Assembly (NCBI RefSeq): GCF_029868385.1
Contig: NZ_JARWNX010000064.1
Span: forward strand, 310,001 to 374,000
Source: Nocardia cyriacigeorgica
GTDB taxonomy: Bacteria > Actinomycetota > Actinomycetes > Mycobacteriales > Mycobacteriaceae
Length of the DNA: 64,000 nucleotides
Direction: 5' to 3'
Part shown: one piece after another, positions 9,255 through 18,050 of the stretch
Layout: every line of letters starts with the position of its first letter
Numbering within the stretch: the first letter of the stretch is position 1
Notes under the pieces: generated by a model
The model's input: only the letters and a program-made list of their open reading frames with translations
Databases searched by the model: none
Told to the model about the DNA's origin: nothing
Translations under genes and position numbers: made by a program

Positions 9255-10354
9255 TGAATCGAATCAGCAGACGAGCCCGCCGCTCCATGGTTGCGGTCGC
9301 GGCGGTCGGCGCCATGTCGGTGACCTCAGGCTGTGGCCTCACAGTCGAGAAACTGCCGCTGCCCAAGCCGGGCGCCTCCGGCGACACCTACTCCCTGACC
9401 GCGGTGTTCGACAATGCGCTGAACCTGCCCGATCAGGCGAAGGTGAAGGTCGGCGGTTCGGATGTCGGTGTGGTCACCGGGATCAAGACCTCGAACTTCC
9501 AGGCGATCGTGGATATGGATATCAGCACCGATATCCAACTCCCGGTCGGCAGCACCGCGGAACTGCGCCAGGCCACGCCACTCGGTGACGTATTCGTCGC
9601 GCTGTCGATGCCGCCCGCCGAGCCCGGCACCCAGATGATGCAGAGCGGCGACACCCTGCCCTTGGAGCAGACCTCGGCGGGCGCCACCGTCGAGGAGCTG
9701 CTGCTGTCGGTGTCGCTGATGTTCAACGGCGGCGGTATCGCCCATCTCGCCAAGCTCGGCGCCGAACTCGATTCCATCGTCGGCGGGCGCAGCGACCAGG
9801 TCGTGCATCTGGTCAACGAGATGACCGGCGTCGTCACCAGCATGAACGACAACTCGGCCCGGATCGACAGCGTGCTGTCGGAATTCGGCGCACTGGCCAC
9901 CACCCTGGAGTCCAGGCGTTCGGACCTCGGCCAGGTGGCCGACACCCTGCCGAACATGATCGGCGCGGTCGCCGAGAACAACCGCGCCATCGGCGATCTA
10001 CTCACCAAGATCAGCACCGCGAGCGCGGCCCTCGGTGACTATGCCAATACCTCGGGCGGCGAGCTGGCCGGTCTGCTCGACAACCTGGACAAGTTGATGG
10101 GGGCGCTGGCCGCCACCGGGGACAACTTCGGTGCGGTACTCGACGCCCTGCGCGAGATCCGTCCCGGCGTCAACGCGACCTTCCGCGGCAACAGCCTTGC
10201 CGCGCAGGTCAACGTCACCAACCTCGATATCGCCCTGCTCACCGCACCCGGCACCAGCAAGTTCTACGACCTCAACGATCTGAACGATTTCGCGGGCAGC
10301 CTGATCCAGGTGCTCCAGGTCGTCTACGGCCGGGTGACGGGAGGCCACCGGTGA
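9251..10354 (+). CDS. mceE: Mce family lipoprotein, position E (LprK-like)
   Basis: 367 residues from ATG 9251, overlapping the previous stop (ATGA). The signal peptide has a twin-Arg-like basic start (RISRRARRS), a hydrophobic core and a lipobox-like VTSGC at about residues 24-28, after which the protein should be lipidated. The MCE domain (TAVFDNALNLPDQAKVKVGGSDVGVVTGI) is followed by helices. This is the position and architecture of the LprK-type Mce lipoprotein. It sits fifth of the six Mce genes and overlaps the next gene by 4 bases (GTGA). Confidence 0.91.
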   Translation: MMNRISRRARRSMVAVAAVGAMSVTSGCGLTVEKLPLPKPGASGDTYSLTAVFDNALNLPDQAKVKVGGSDVGVVTGIKTSNFQAIVDMDISTDIQLPVGSTAELRQATPLGDVFVALSMPPAEPGTQMMQSGDTLPLEQTSAGATVEELLLSVSLMFNGGGIAHLAKLGAELDSIVGGRSDQVVHLVNEMTGVVTSMNDNSARIDSVLSEFGALATTLESRRSDLGQVADTLPNMIGAVAENNRAIGDLLTKISTASAALGDYANTSGGELAGLLDNLDKLMGALAATGDNFGAVLDALREIRPGVNATFRGNSLAAQVNVTNLDIALLTAPGTSKFYDLNDLNDFAGSLIQVLQVVYGRVTGGHR

Positions 10355-11511
10355 AAAACCACAAGATCCTCTACTCGACCGCTGGCCTGGTACTCGTCCT
10401 GATCATCGGCGTCGCGTACCTGATGGTCAACGTCATGCGGATCAACCCGTTCCGCGGGACCTATTCGGTCACCGTGACGCTCGACCGCTCCGGTGGTCTG
10501 CAACCGGGCAACGATGTCACCCTGCGCGGCTTCCGCGTCGGCAAGGTCGATTCGATCAAGCTGATCGACGGCGGCTCGGCCATCGCGGCCACCGCCGAGA
10601 TCGATGACCGCTACGACATCGCGGTGGACACCGTGGTCGCGGTGCAGGCGCTGTCGGCGGCCGGTGAGCAGTACATCGACTTCCGACCCGATACCGATCA
10701 GGCTCCGTTCCTGACCAACGGTTCGGTGATCGAGTACAACCCGGACACCGTGCAGACCCCCACTCCGGTGTGGGCGGTGCTCGATGACACCAGTGCGCTG
10801 ATCGCGCAGATCGATCCGAAGCATTTCGACGTCATCCTGAACGAGCTGGATATCGCGCTCAGTGGTGGCCCGGATCAGCTGCGGTCGTTGATCGACGGTG
10901 TCAGCCTGGTGGTCGCCGGCCTGGATTCGCTGCTGCCGCAGACCGCGAACCTGATCGCGAATCTGCGCACCATCGCCTCGACCACATCGAACGCCCAGCC
11001 CGACCTCGGCACGCTGACCCACAACTCCGGTGTGCTGTTCGAACAGTTCAACAATGCCAATGCCGAACTGCAATCGGTGCTCGCGCAGGCGCCCGGCCAG
11101 TTCGCCAGCCTCGGCGCGGTGCTCGACACCACCACCGATCCGATCACCGGGCTGGTCAACAACTTCGTGGCCATCACCAAGGCCGCGCAGTTGCGGGTGC
11201 CCGCCATGCAGGCGCTGTTCCCGGCGCTCGAACTCGGTGGTGCGGCGCTCGGCGTGCCCGCGCACGACAACGAATTCCACACCATCCTCGATATCTGGCT
11301 GCGGCCCTACTGCCAGTACCAGTCCACTCCGGCGAGCCCGCAGGTCGTCTCCGACGGCACCATGCCGATGTGGAACTACTGTGAGAATCCGCCGCCGGGC
11401 CAGCAGGTCCGTGGTGCGGTGAACGCGCCGCGGCCGAACATTCCGAACAACGGCTCGCATATGCCGCCTGGTGTGGATCCGAACGAACGGACCATGCCGC
11501 CGGTGCGGTAA
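10351..11511 (+). CDS. mceF: Mce family protein, position F
   Basis: 386 residues from GTG 10351, overlapping the upstream stop. A signal-anchor (about residues 8-28) leads into the MCE domain (YSVTVTLDRSGGLQPGNDVTLRGFRVGKVDSI), then helices and a loosely structured C-terminus containing two Cys (PYCQYQS, NYCENPP) and a Pro/Asn-rich tail of about 40 residues, typical of subunit F. It closes the set of six Mce proteins. A 134-base gap precedes the first Mce-associated gene, which may have its own start of transcription. Confidence 0.91.
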   Translation: MKNHKILYSTAGLVLVLIIGVAYLMVNVMRINPFRGTYSVTVTLDRSGGLQPGNDVTLRGFRVGKVDSIKLIDGGSAIAATAEIDDRYDIAVDTVVAVQALSAAGEQYIDFRPDTDQAPFLTNGSVIEYNPDTVQTPTPVWAVLDDTSALIAQIDPKHFDVILNELDIALSGGPDQLRSLIDGVSLVVAGLDSLLPQTANLIANLRTIASTTSNAQPDLGTLTHNSGVLFEQFNNANAELQSVLAQAPGQFASLGAVLDTTTDPITGLVNNFVAITKAAQLRVPAMQALFPALELGGAALGVPAHDNEFHTILDIWLRPYCQYQSTPASPQVVSDGTMPMWNYCENPPPGQQVRGAVNAPRPNIPNNGSHMPPGVDPNERTMPPVR

Positions 11512-11645
11512 CCCCGACCGGCTGATCGGTGCCGCGTGCGCCGGGGCATACTCGCAGATGAATGCCTGCGGCTCCGGCGCGCGCGTGGCCGGACGAAATA
11601 CACGGCGCACTCGAAGGGTGTGCCGGGAAGGTGTGAACAGTACTC

Positions 11646-12602
11646 ATGTCCAAAGATGACGCCGCTTCCGACGCGGACGCCGTGCAGGATGGCGCGACGA
11701 CGGGATCGGCGGGCGACGCCGAACCCGCCGAGGCCGCCACAACGGCCGGTGACGTCGACGCCGAGTCCACGGACGCTACTGACAGTGGTGCCGGTTCGTC
11801 TGCGACCGAGGCCGGCGACGGTGAGTCCGGGGCCGGGACGACGGTGACGGCCGAGACTACCGAGGCAGAGTCGGAGACCGATGCGGATGCCACCGCAAAG
11901 GCTGCCGAAGCCTCCGATGCGGACGCAAAGGCCGAGGTAGAGAAGGCCGATGCGGACGGGGCCGATAAGACGGTCGAGGCCGACGCGGGCGATGCCGACA
12001 AGACGGTGAAGGTCGGCAAGACCGCCAAATCCGCGAAGGCTGATGACGCCGCTACCGTCAAGGTTCGCACCCCGGCCGCCGCCAAGGCCGCCGACGCCGC
12101 CAACCGCCGCAACCCGATGTTCATCGCCGCGGGCGTGGCACTCGTGCTGGCGATCGCCGCCGCGATCGCGGGTGTGGTGTTCTTCCTGCAATCGGGCAGC
12201 CGCCAGGACGAGCTGGACACCCGCGCCGCCGCCACCAAGGCGGCCTGCGATTTCGGTAATCAGTTCGCCACCTACAGCGGCGACAAGGTCGACGACTATC
12301 TCGGCCGGTTGAACGACAGCGCCACCGGTGAGTGGAAGCAGATGGTCGCTCAGCTCGGCCCGGATCTGAAGGCCCGGTTCTCGGGCAGGCAGGTCGACTC
12401 CAGGGCCGATGAGGTGATGTGCGGTTTCTCCTCCGGTGATGACGCCAAGGCGACCGTGGTCCTGATCATCGACCAGACCTTCTCCACCGCGGATGTTCCG
12501 AACTCCACCCCTGGCCAGGTCCGGGTGGCGGCCAATGTCGAGATGGAAAACGTCGACGGGCGTTGGCTCGTGGCGAAGTTCGACTTCCCGACAATGCAGT
12601 AG
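11646..12602 (+). CDS. Mce-associated membrane protein with long acidic Ala/Asp/Thr-rich N-terminus
   Basis: 318 residues starting at ATG. Residues 1-155 are low complexity, almost entirely Ala, Asp, Glu, Thr, Ser and Lys, with short recurring units such as VEADAGDADKTVKV. One transmembrane segment follows (about 160-182, FIAAGVALVLAIAAAIAGVVFF), then a roughly 130-residue extracytoplasmic domain with the conserved AACDFG and DEVMCGF cysteines of Mce-associated (Mam) proteins. The charged half should lie in the cytoplasm. It follows mceF and precedes a second Mam gene. By family, Mam proteins stabilise or assist Mce complexes; no enzymatic motif is seen. Confidence 0.85.
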   Translation: MSKDDAASDADAVQDGATTGSAGDAEPAEAATTAGDVDAESTDATDSGAGSSATEAGDGESGAGTTVTAETTEAESETDADATAKAAEASDADAKAEVEKADADGADKTVEADAGDADKTVKVGKTAKSAKADDAATVKVRTPAAAKAADAANRRNPMFIAAGVALVLAIAAAIAGVVFFLQSGSRQDELDTRAAATKAACDFGNQFATYSGDKVDDYLGRLNDSATGEWKQMVAQLGPDLKARFSGRQVDSRADEVMCGFSSGDDAKATVVLIIDQTFSTADVPNSTPGQVRVAANVEMENVDGRWLVAKFDFPTMQ

Positions 12603-12611
12603 CCGACCGGC

Positions 12612-13265
12612 GTGATGAAAGAGAGTGGGACCGGACCTATGGTCGAAGACGCCAACAACAGCGGCGATGAGCGCGGCCTGCTACCCGTCGTCCTCGCGTT
12701 CGTGGCGGGTGTGGTGCTGGTGGCGCTGGTCGTCACCGCCGTCGTGTTCTTCCGGCAGGCGCAGCAGCACGGCGATGAACTGTCCGCGCAGGACGATTCG
12801 AGCCGGGCCGCCTGCGATTTCGCGCGCGCGACCAATACCTACGACTACGCGGGCAATCTGGACAACTTCATCGTCGAACTGAAGGCGAGGGCCACCGACA
12901 ATGTGGTCTCGGACCTGGAGCAGAACTGGGAGACGCTGCGGCAGATCCTGGTCGAATCCAAGGTGAAGGCCTGGGTGGACGAGGCGACCTGCGGTTACCG
13001 TTCCGGTGACACCGAGAACACCCAGGTGCTGGTGAACATCAGCCTGATGAAGACCAACGCCGTCACCACCGAACCACGGCGCCAGGACATCGCCGTCATC
13101 GCGGGCATGGAGAAATCGGGTGACAAGTGGCTGGTCAACAAGTGGGAGCTGGCCATGATGCCCGGCATCGACCCGAACGCCCTTCCGCCCGGCGATCAGC
13201 CCGTTCCGCCGGGTGATCAGCCGGTACCACCGGCCGATCAGCCTGCCCCGGAACCCGGCAACTGA
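12612..13265 (+). CDS. Mce-associated membrane protein, second copy
   Basis: 217 residues if translated from GTG 12612; ATG 12615 and ATG 12639 are alternatives. One transmembrane segment (about residues 30-52) is followed by a domain clearly homologous to the preceding gene: AACDFA and DEATCGY align with its AACDFG and DEVMCGF, and the C-terminal KWLVNKWEL with its RWLVAKFDF. It lacks the long acidic N-terminus. The C-terminus carries three 7-residue Pro/Gly/Asp/Gln repeats. The gene starts 9 bases after its paralogue, so the two are probably co-transcribed at the end of the mce operon. Confidence 0.85.
   Translation: MMKESGTGPMVEDANNSGDERGLLPVVLAFVAGVVLVALVVTAVVFFRQAQQHGDELSAQDDSSRAACDFARATNTYDYAGNLDNFIVELKARATDNVVSDLEQNWETLRQILVESKVKAWVDEATCGYRSGDTENTQVLVNISLMKTNAVTTEPRRQDIAVIAGMEKSGDKWLVNKWELAMMPGIDPNALPPGDQPVPPGDQPVPPADQPAPEPGN
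13182..13244 (+). repeat. Three 21-bp tandem repeats encoding a PPGDQP-type tail
   Basis: Three in-frame units at 13182-13202, 13203-13223 and 13224-13244 encode LPPGDQP, VPPGDQP and VPPADQP near the C-terminus of the second Mce-associated protein. Synonymous differences show that the copies are not brand new. Likely an extended, wall-spanning tail. Confidence 0.8.
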
Positions 13266-13281
13266 TCCGATAACGGAAAGC

Positions 13282-13320
13282 GACCCCCGGCGGTGGGTCG
13301 AGCCACCACCGCCGGAGGTC
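13282..13320. terminator. Terminator hairpin at end of mce operon
   Basis: Inverted repeat with core CCGGCGGTGG / CCACCGCCGG, extended by GACC/GGTC across one mismatch, loop about 9 bases. It lies between the last Mce-associated gene and the convergent RNase HI gene and can serve both. Confidence 0.75.
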
Positions 13321-13343
13321 TATTCAGGTGGTCGGTGCGGCGC

Positions 13344-13928
13344 TCAGAACAGCGTCAGTGTTCCAGCGACCGGCTGCTTCGCGATCTTTCGCGAGGCAGC
13401 CGGTTTTTCGGTTCGTACGGGCTTGTCCACGCGCACCGCTGGCGCGGGGATCGTCGTCGGGATCTCGACCGTCGGCGGCTCGGCGGCGGCAGCGGGATCG
13501 GCGGCGACGCGGCGGGCGGCCTGACCGGCCAGCGTATCGGCCTGTTCGTTGAAGTAGTTGCCCACGTGTCCGCGCACCCAGCGGAATCGGACGGGGCCGG
13601 GCCGGGAGGCGATGGCGCGGTCGATCTGCTGGATGAGTTCGGCGTTCTTGACCGCGCCGCCGGTGGAGGTACGCCAGCCGTTGCGCCGCCAGCCCGCGAT
13701 CCACTCCGAGGCGCATTTGATGGCGTAGAGCGAATCGCTTTCGATCAGCAGTGGCTCTTCGCCGGGATGGGCGAGGATCGCCTCGAACAGAGCGCGCAGC
13801 TCCGCGATCTGATTCGTGCCCGACGTGGCTCCCCCGCTGTCGGCGGGCCCCTGATGATTGACCCATGCCCAGCCGATGGCGCCGCCGGGATTACGCAGGC
13901 AGGATCCGTCGGTGCTCACGATGATCAT
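13344..13928 (-). CDS. rnhA: Ribonuclease HI
   Basis: 194 residues from ATG 13928, where the RNase H fold begins at once (MIIVSTDGSC); a frame extension of 10 residues upstream adds nothing. The four catalytic carboxylates are present: Asp7 (STDGS), Glu43 (QIAELRA), Asp65 (IESDS) and Asp131 (NEQAD), plus His121 in RGHVGN. The enzyme cuts the RNA strand of RNA-DNA hybrids. The fold ends near residue 140; a Pro/Ala/Lys-rich tail of about 50 residues follows, of unknown role. It lies 10 bases upstream of the SRPBCC gene's stop, with the same orientation. Confidence 0.93.
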   Translation of the reverse strand: MIIVSTDGSCLRNPGGAIGWAWVNHQGPADSGGATSGTNQIAELRALFEAILAHPGEEPLLIESDSLYAIKCASEWIAGWRRNGWRTSTGGAVKNAELIQQIDRAIASRPGPVRFRWVRGHVGNYFNEQADTLAGQAARRVAADPAAAAEPPTVEIPTTIPAPAVRVDKPVRTEKPAASRKIAKQPVAGTLTLF

Positions 13929-13938
13929 GCCTCGCACC

Positions 13939-14409
13939 CTACGCAATCCGGCCGACAAGATCGGTACCGTGGAATTGCTCTATCTCCCTTCGTAACCGGG
14001 ACTCCGTGCGGCGCAGGGCCGAGCGGACACCGGATTCGATCGGGCGGGCCAGCATGCGCCCGGTGATCCCGCGCGGTGGTGCGTACTCTACTTCCGAGGT
14101 GAGCACCGAGCGGCCGTAGCCGAGGGGATCGAATCGCAGTGTCAGAGTGCCGGATAAGCGTCCACGCAGCGTATACCCGATCACGGCGTTACGCCGGTAC
14201 TCGGTGATCTCGCAGGTGAGTGTGGTGCGCAGCAGGGCGAGTCTGGCGCCGGTGTGGAAGCGGGCGCCGAGACCACGGTCGACTTCACCGTTGGGTACGA
14301 ACTCGGCGATGCCGAACATCCAGTCCGGGACGAACAGATGGTTGTCCGTGTAGGTGAAGGCGACCTCGACCGGTGCGCCGACGTCGCTGGCGTATCTGAT
14401 GCGGCCCAT
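13939..14409 (-). CDS. SRPBCC (START-like/polyketide cyclase) family protein
   Basis: 156 residues from ATG 14409, preceded by GGAGGGAGG; an in-frame GTG 15 bases upstream would place the site inside the gene. The pattern (VGAPVEVAFTYTDNHLFVPDWM at the start, alternating strands, and a long C-terminal helix with RRTESRLRREIEQF) is that of the helix-grip SRPBCC fold, which binds small hydrophobic ligands. The ligand is unknown. It lies just upstream of rnhA on the same strand (10-base gap), so the two may be co-transcribed. Confidence 0.75.
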   Translation of the reverse strand: MGRIRYASDVGAPVEVAFTYTDNHLFVPDWMFGIAEFVPNGEVDRGLGARFHTGARLALLRTTLTCEITEYRRNAVIGYTLRGRLSGTLTLRFDPLGYGRSVLTSEVEYAPPRGITGRMLARPIESGVRSALRRTESRLRREIEQFHGTDLVGRIA

Positions 14410-14502
14410 GGGCCCTCCCTCCACGGCTCCGACAAAAGTACTACAGCATTCCTCTTTATTGGAGTGTTGTGGACAGATTTGGCGAGGGGGATTTCCAGAT
14501 TG

Positions 14503-15711
14503 CTACCGATTGGTCGCTTGGTCGCCGGGTGGCGCGAGCTGGTCGACGATGTGCTCGGCGATCGGCAGTGCCGAGGTGGCCGCGGGTGAGGGCGCATTGA
14601 GCACATGCACCATCCGCGGGGTCCGTTCGATCAGGAAGTCGTGGATCAGGGTGCCGTCGCGGGCGACGGCCTGCGCGCGAATGCCCGCCTCCCGCGGCCG
14701 CAGATCGGCCATGGTCAGCTCCGGGCAGTAGCGACGGCATTCGGCCAGGTATCCGCGCTTGAACAGCGAATTGCGCAGCTCCCGCAGCCCGGTGCGGATA
14801 TTGGCTTTCGCCACCCGATGCAATCCCGGATAGCCGAGGATCTCGCGGGCGTCGCGCAGATCGACGCTGCCTTTGCGATAGCCCTCCCGCGCCAGGCCGA
14901 GCACGGCGTTCGGGCCGACGGTGAGCGCACCGTCGATGGTCGGGCTCAGATGCACGCCGAGAAACGGCAGCTCCGGGTCCGGGATCGGATAGATCAGCGT
15001 GCGCACCAGCCCGGCCCTCGACTCCGGTAGCTGGTAGTACTCCCCACGGAACGGCACGATCCTGGTATCGGTGCGCAGTCCGGCGAGCCGGGCCAGCCGA
15101 TCGGCCTGCAACCCGGCGCAGGCGACCAACGCGCGCGCGGTCCAGCTCCCTGCCGGACCGGCCACCGTGACACCGGTATCGGTCTCGGTGACCGACTCGA
15201 TCCGCGCACCGAGCACGATCTCACCACCTGCCGCCCGCACCTCATCGGCCAGAGCCGCGGTGATCCGCCGGTAGTCGACGATGCCGGTATCCGGAACGAA
15301 CAGCGCGCCGACACCGCGCACACGCGGCTCACGCCGAGCCAGCTCCGCGGCATCGATCAGCTCGACCACCACCCCGTTCACCGTCGAACGCTCATAGAGC
15401 GCGAGCATCCTGGCCTTCTCGGCGGCATCGGTGGCCACCAGCAACTTGCCGCATTCCTCGAACGCGATCCCCTGCGCGGCCGCGAACTCCTTGGTCGCCC
15501 GCGCGCCCCGCCTGCACAACGTCGCCTTCAAACTCCCCGGCGGATAGTAGATGCCCGAATGGATGACCCCACTGTTGTGCCCGGTCTGATGGACGCCGAG
15601 CGCATCCGCCTTTTCCACCAACACCAACCTCGCCCCCGGCCACCGCCGCAGCATCCGATACGCGGTAGCCACACCGACAATCCCGCCACCGATCACACAG
15701 AAGTCGTACAT
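14503..15711 (-). CDS. lhgO: L-2-hydroxyglutarate oxidase
   Basis: 402 residues. The N-terminus is an FAD-binding Rossmann motif (VIGGGIVGVATAYRML, residues about 6-21), and HNSGVIHSGIYYPPGSLKA (about 45-63) is the highly conserved family segment of LhgO/L2HGDH. DAO-fold features continue to a C-terminal GIRAQAV...RDGTLIHDF and NAPSPAATSALPIAEHI, also typical. It oxidises L-2-hydroxyglutarate to 2-oxoglutarate, removing a by-product of malate or lactate dehydrogenase side activity, with electrons passed to oxygen or the quinone pool. Length matches the family. It has no obvious operon partner; the SRPBCC gene follows 93 bases downstream. Confidence 0.92.
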   Translation of the reverse strand: MYDFCVIGGGIVGVATAYRMLRRWPGARLVLVEKADALGVHQTGHNSGVIHSGIYYPPGSLKATLCRRGARATKEFAAAQGIAFEECGKLLVATDAAEKARMLALYERSTVNGVVVELIDAAELARREPRVRGVGALFVPDTGIVDYRRITAALADEVRAAGGEIVLGARIESVTETDTGVTVAGPAGSWTARALVACAGLQADRLARLAGLRTDTRIVPFRGEYYQLPESRAGLVRTLIYPIPDPELPFLGVHLSPTIDGALTVGPNAVLGLAREGYRKGSVDLRDAREILGYPGLHRVAKANIRTGLRELRNSLFKRGYLAECRRYCPELTMADLRPREAGIRAQAVARDGTLIHDFLIERTPRMVHVLNAPSPAATSALPIAEHIVDQLAPPGDQATNR

Positions 15712-15937
15712 GCGGGGTCAGAGGTGGGCCAGGGCGATGGTCGTTGTCCACATGCAGAGCACGATATTCGCGATACCCGCCGTCCCGCGTCCTCGGTCCT
15801 CGGAACTCTGCCAACGGTCGGCATCGGCTCATTCGCCGACGGCTGCGAACAAGGCGATACGAACGGCGATTCGTTGTGGGCTTCCCACCCCCGATGCAGA
15901 CCACGTCGGGAATGCCAGGCGAGCACCGGATCGTCGA

Positions 15938-16672
15938 TCAGGTTGTGACGACGTCGTTTCCGGTGGTCGGGGCTCCCGGCGCGGCGGGAGTTGGCTCGGC
16001 GGCTCGGACGCCGCTGTCCGCTTCGGTGTCGGCTCTTCCCGCGTCACCCGGTGCCGGGTTGCGGTCCAGTTCGAGGGCGTGTTCGCCGAGGGTGGGGTCG
16101 GAGAACACCAGTGTCACCTCGCCGCGGCGGGTGTCTACGTCGGTGCGCATCTGGGTGACGCCGGATGGGTCGGTCGAGACTCCGAGTCGCTCGCGGATCG
16201 GCTCCGACATCAGGAATCCGCTCAGCACCGTCAGGGCGTTGGTGTCGACGGTGATGGAGACGGTGTTGGTCTGAGCCGGGGCCACCCGGGCGCCGACGTA
16301 GGTGGTGCCGATTCCCACTCGGCCGCCGACGCCGGCGCGGTCGTCAGCGGAGCGGTCGGTGGGGGCGATGTCGGCGGGCAGCGAGGTGGCTGCGGGAGCG
16401 GCGGGCGCTGTGGCGGGGCGGTCGCGATAGACGGCGGCCTGGCTCGAGCCCTCGCCTGGCAGTACGGTCCCGGTGCGCAGGGCCGGTGCGATATGCGGTG
16501 AGCCGTCTCGGTCGATCGGCGCCGATGGCGCGGCGAGCTGTCCCGGACGCTCCAGGCCGGGCATATTGGCGGCGATGTAGGCACCGGAGACGACGGTGAG
16601 GCTGAGGCTGGCGGCGCCCGCGAGCACGATGGCGGTATGGCGGGCGATCTGAGCAGATTTGAATACTGACAC
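15938..16672 (-). CDS. Secreted or membrane-anchored protein of unknown function
   Basis: 244 residues from GTG 16672, chosen because AAGGAA lies 7 bases upstream; a longer ATG frame exists but lacks a site. Residues about 12-36 form a signal peptide or anchor. Residues 40-115 are Pro/Ala-rich and probably disordered. A small folded region follows (about 120-215) containing TNTVSITVDTNALTVLSGFLMSEPIRERLGV and a second strand-rich block. The tail is again Pro/Ala/Thr-rich. I do not recognise the domain. No close neighbour shares its strand and spacing. Confidence 0.65.
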   Translation of the reverse strand: MSVFKSAQIARHTAIVLAGAASLSLTVVSGAYIAANMPGLERPGQLAAPSAPIDRDGSPHIAPALRTGTVLPGEGSSQAAVYRDRPATAPAAPAATSLPADIAPTDRSADDRAGVGGRVGIGTTYVGARVAPAQTNTVSITVDTNALTVLSGFLMSEPIRERLGVSTDPSGVTQMRTDVDTRRGEVTLVFSDPTLGEHALELDRNPAPGDAGRADTEADSGVRAAEPTPAAPGAPTTGNDVVTT

Positions 16673-17014
16673 GATGCGTTCCTTTCCCTCCGCCCTGGTT
16701 TCCCTGGGGTCGACGGCCCGCATCGTTGAAAGCCGTACGCCCGTCCAGGTTACGGTGTGGAAGGTTGGTGTGTCGCATTGCTGAGAGCAGCATCACAGCA
16801 GGTACGCGTCGTCGGCCTCGCCGGTGTGACACGGTGGTGAACTGCCCGCGTCGGCGAGGTTTCGAGGCGTCGAGGAGCGGGTATTCCGTAGCCGCTGGCG
16901 AGCGTCATTCTCGACTGCCACATCGAGACACCCGGCCAACGACGTCCGATCGTCGTCACGACGCACCCAAGACTGGCGCTCGCCCGCCTCGCGTCGCGAT
17001 GTGGGCCGCCCGGA
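16673..17014. other. Intergenic region, no gene seen
   Basis: 342 bases upstream of the secreted unknown and downstream of the TIGR03084 gene, both on the minus strand. It should hold the promoter of the former. Short frames here lack ribosome binding sites and family features. No strong hairpin was noticed. Confidence 0.5.
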
Positions 17015-17806
17015 TCAGGCGAATTGGCCCGCCGCCCGGCCCTTCCCGCTCGGACCGGCGAACGCCTGCGCGATCGTCAGCCATTCGGCCGCGGCCGCGC
17101 CGACCGCCGTCAGCGCCAGATCGTCACGATGTCTGCGTTGGGTGACCAGCAGGCAGAAGTCCACGGCGGGCCCGGTGACGCGTTGCGCCGCATCCGCTGG
17201 ACCCCAGGTCCACAGGCTCCCGTCGGGCGCGGTGAGTTCGATGCGGAACTCCTCCTTCGGCGCTTGTCTGCCGCGAACCATATAGGCGAAGTTCCTGGTC
17301 CGCGCGCCGATATGGGCGACGGTCCGCAACCGGGCGGTCGGGGTGCGGGTGATGCCGAGCGCATCGGCCACATCCTGTCCGTGTGCCCAGGTCTCCATGG
17401 TGCGCGCGGTGACCATCGACGCGGCGCTCATCGGCGGACCGAACCATGGCACTTTGGCGCCGTCGGGCACCGCGCGCAGGGCATCCGCCAATGCGGCCCG
17501 GCCGCGTCGCCACCGCTGCAACAGTTGTGCGGGCGGTTCGGCTGCGGCTTCCTCGGCGGCGTCGTCGACGAAGGTCAGCACCCGTGGTCCGGCCTCGGCG
17601 ACCAGCTTCGCGAACTGCTCTTCATCGCTGGCCGAGATCGTGGCGATCTCGTCGGTCCAGGCCAGGTGCCCGATCTGATGCGCGATGGACCACCCCTCGG
17701 CCGGTGTCGCGGTGGCCCACTGCTCGCGGGTCAGCGGGGTGACCAGCCGTTCCAGGTCGTTGCTCTCATCGGCCAGATCGCCGAGCAATCCTTCGAGGTC
17801 AGCCAT
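17015..17806 (-). CDS. TIGR03084 family metal-binding protein (DinB/mycothiol-type fold)
   Basis: 263 residues from ATG 17806, with AAGGAA 5-6 bases upstream; a 13-residue upstream extension is not supported. The N-terminal part is a DinB-like four-helix bundle (LVTPLTREQWATATPAEGWSIAHQIGHLAWTD, about 20-52), whose His residues with ETWAHGQDV (about 145) form the expected metal site of mycothiol-dependent maleylpyruvate-isomerase relatives. The C-terminal half (GSLWTWGPADAAQRVTG, AVDFCLLVTQRRH) is typical of TIGR03084. The reaction is unknown; a mycothiol-linked transferase is plausible. It is divergent from the DUF445 gene. Confidence 0.85.
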   Translation of the reverse strand: MADLEGLLGDLADESNDLERLVTPLTREQWATATPAEGWSIAHQIGHLAWTDEIATISASDEEQFAKLVAEAGPRVLTFVDDAAEEAAAEPPAQLLQRWRRGRAALADALRAVPDGAKVPWFGPPMSAASMVTARTMETWAHGQDVADALGITRTPTARLRTVAHIGARTRNFAYMVRGRQAPKEEFRIELTAPDGSLWTWGPADAAQRVTGPAVDFCLLVTQRRHRDDLALTAVGAAAAEWLTIAQAFAGPSGKGRAAGQFA

Positions 17807-17891
17807 GATTTTCCTTGCGCACGCATCGTCTTCGCCGAGTGCCACGGGATGTGACGCCGCGATTCAGCATCGCAGCTTCGAATTAAAGAAG

Positions 17892-17907
17892 CAAGCACGC
17901 GTGCTTG
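17892..17907. promoter_or_regulatory. Perfect 16-bp palindrome between divergent genes (candidate operator)
   Basis: CAAGCACG-CGTGCTTG, a perfect palindrome with no spacer, 86 bases upstream of the TIGR03084 start and 144 bases upstream of the DUF445 start. The surrounding bases are AT-rich. No regulator gene is adjacent, so the binding protein is unknown. Confidence 0.5.
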
Positions 17908-18050
17908 TATTTCGGGTGGGTGACCCGAGGCGATGCCCGGAATCGTTGACACCTCTACGGGGCAATGAGAATGTTGGGACTTCGAGTCTCATTCGATGTC
18001 TCAGACAACCATTCCGGGCATTCGTACCGGCCGGCCTAGGGAGAGCCCGC

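Noticed and set aside
14443..14470. Hairpin ACAGCATTCC / GGAGTGTTGT between lhgO and the SRPBCC gene
   Set aside because: Pairs fully only on the plus-strand RNA with G-U pairs, whereas both genes are on the minus strand, where two mismatches remain.
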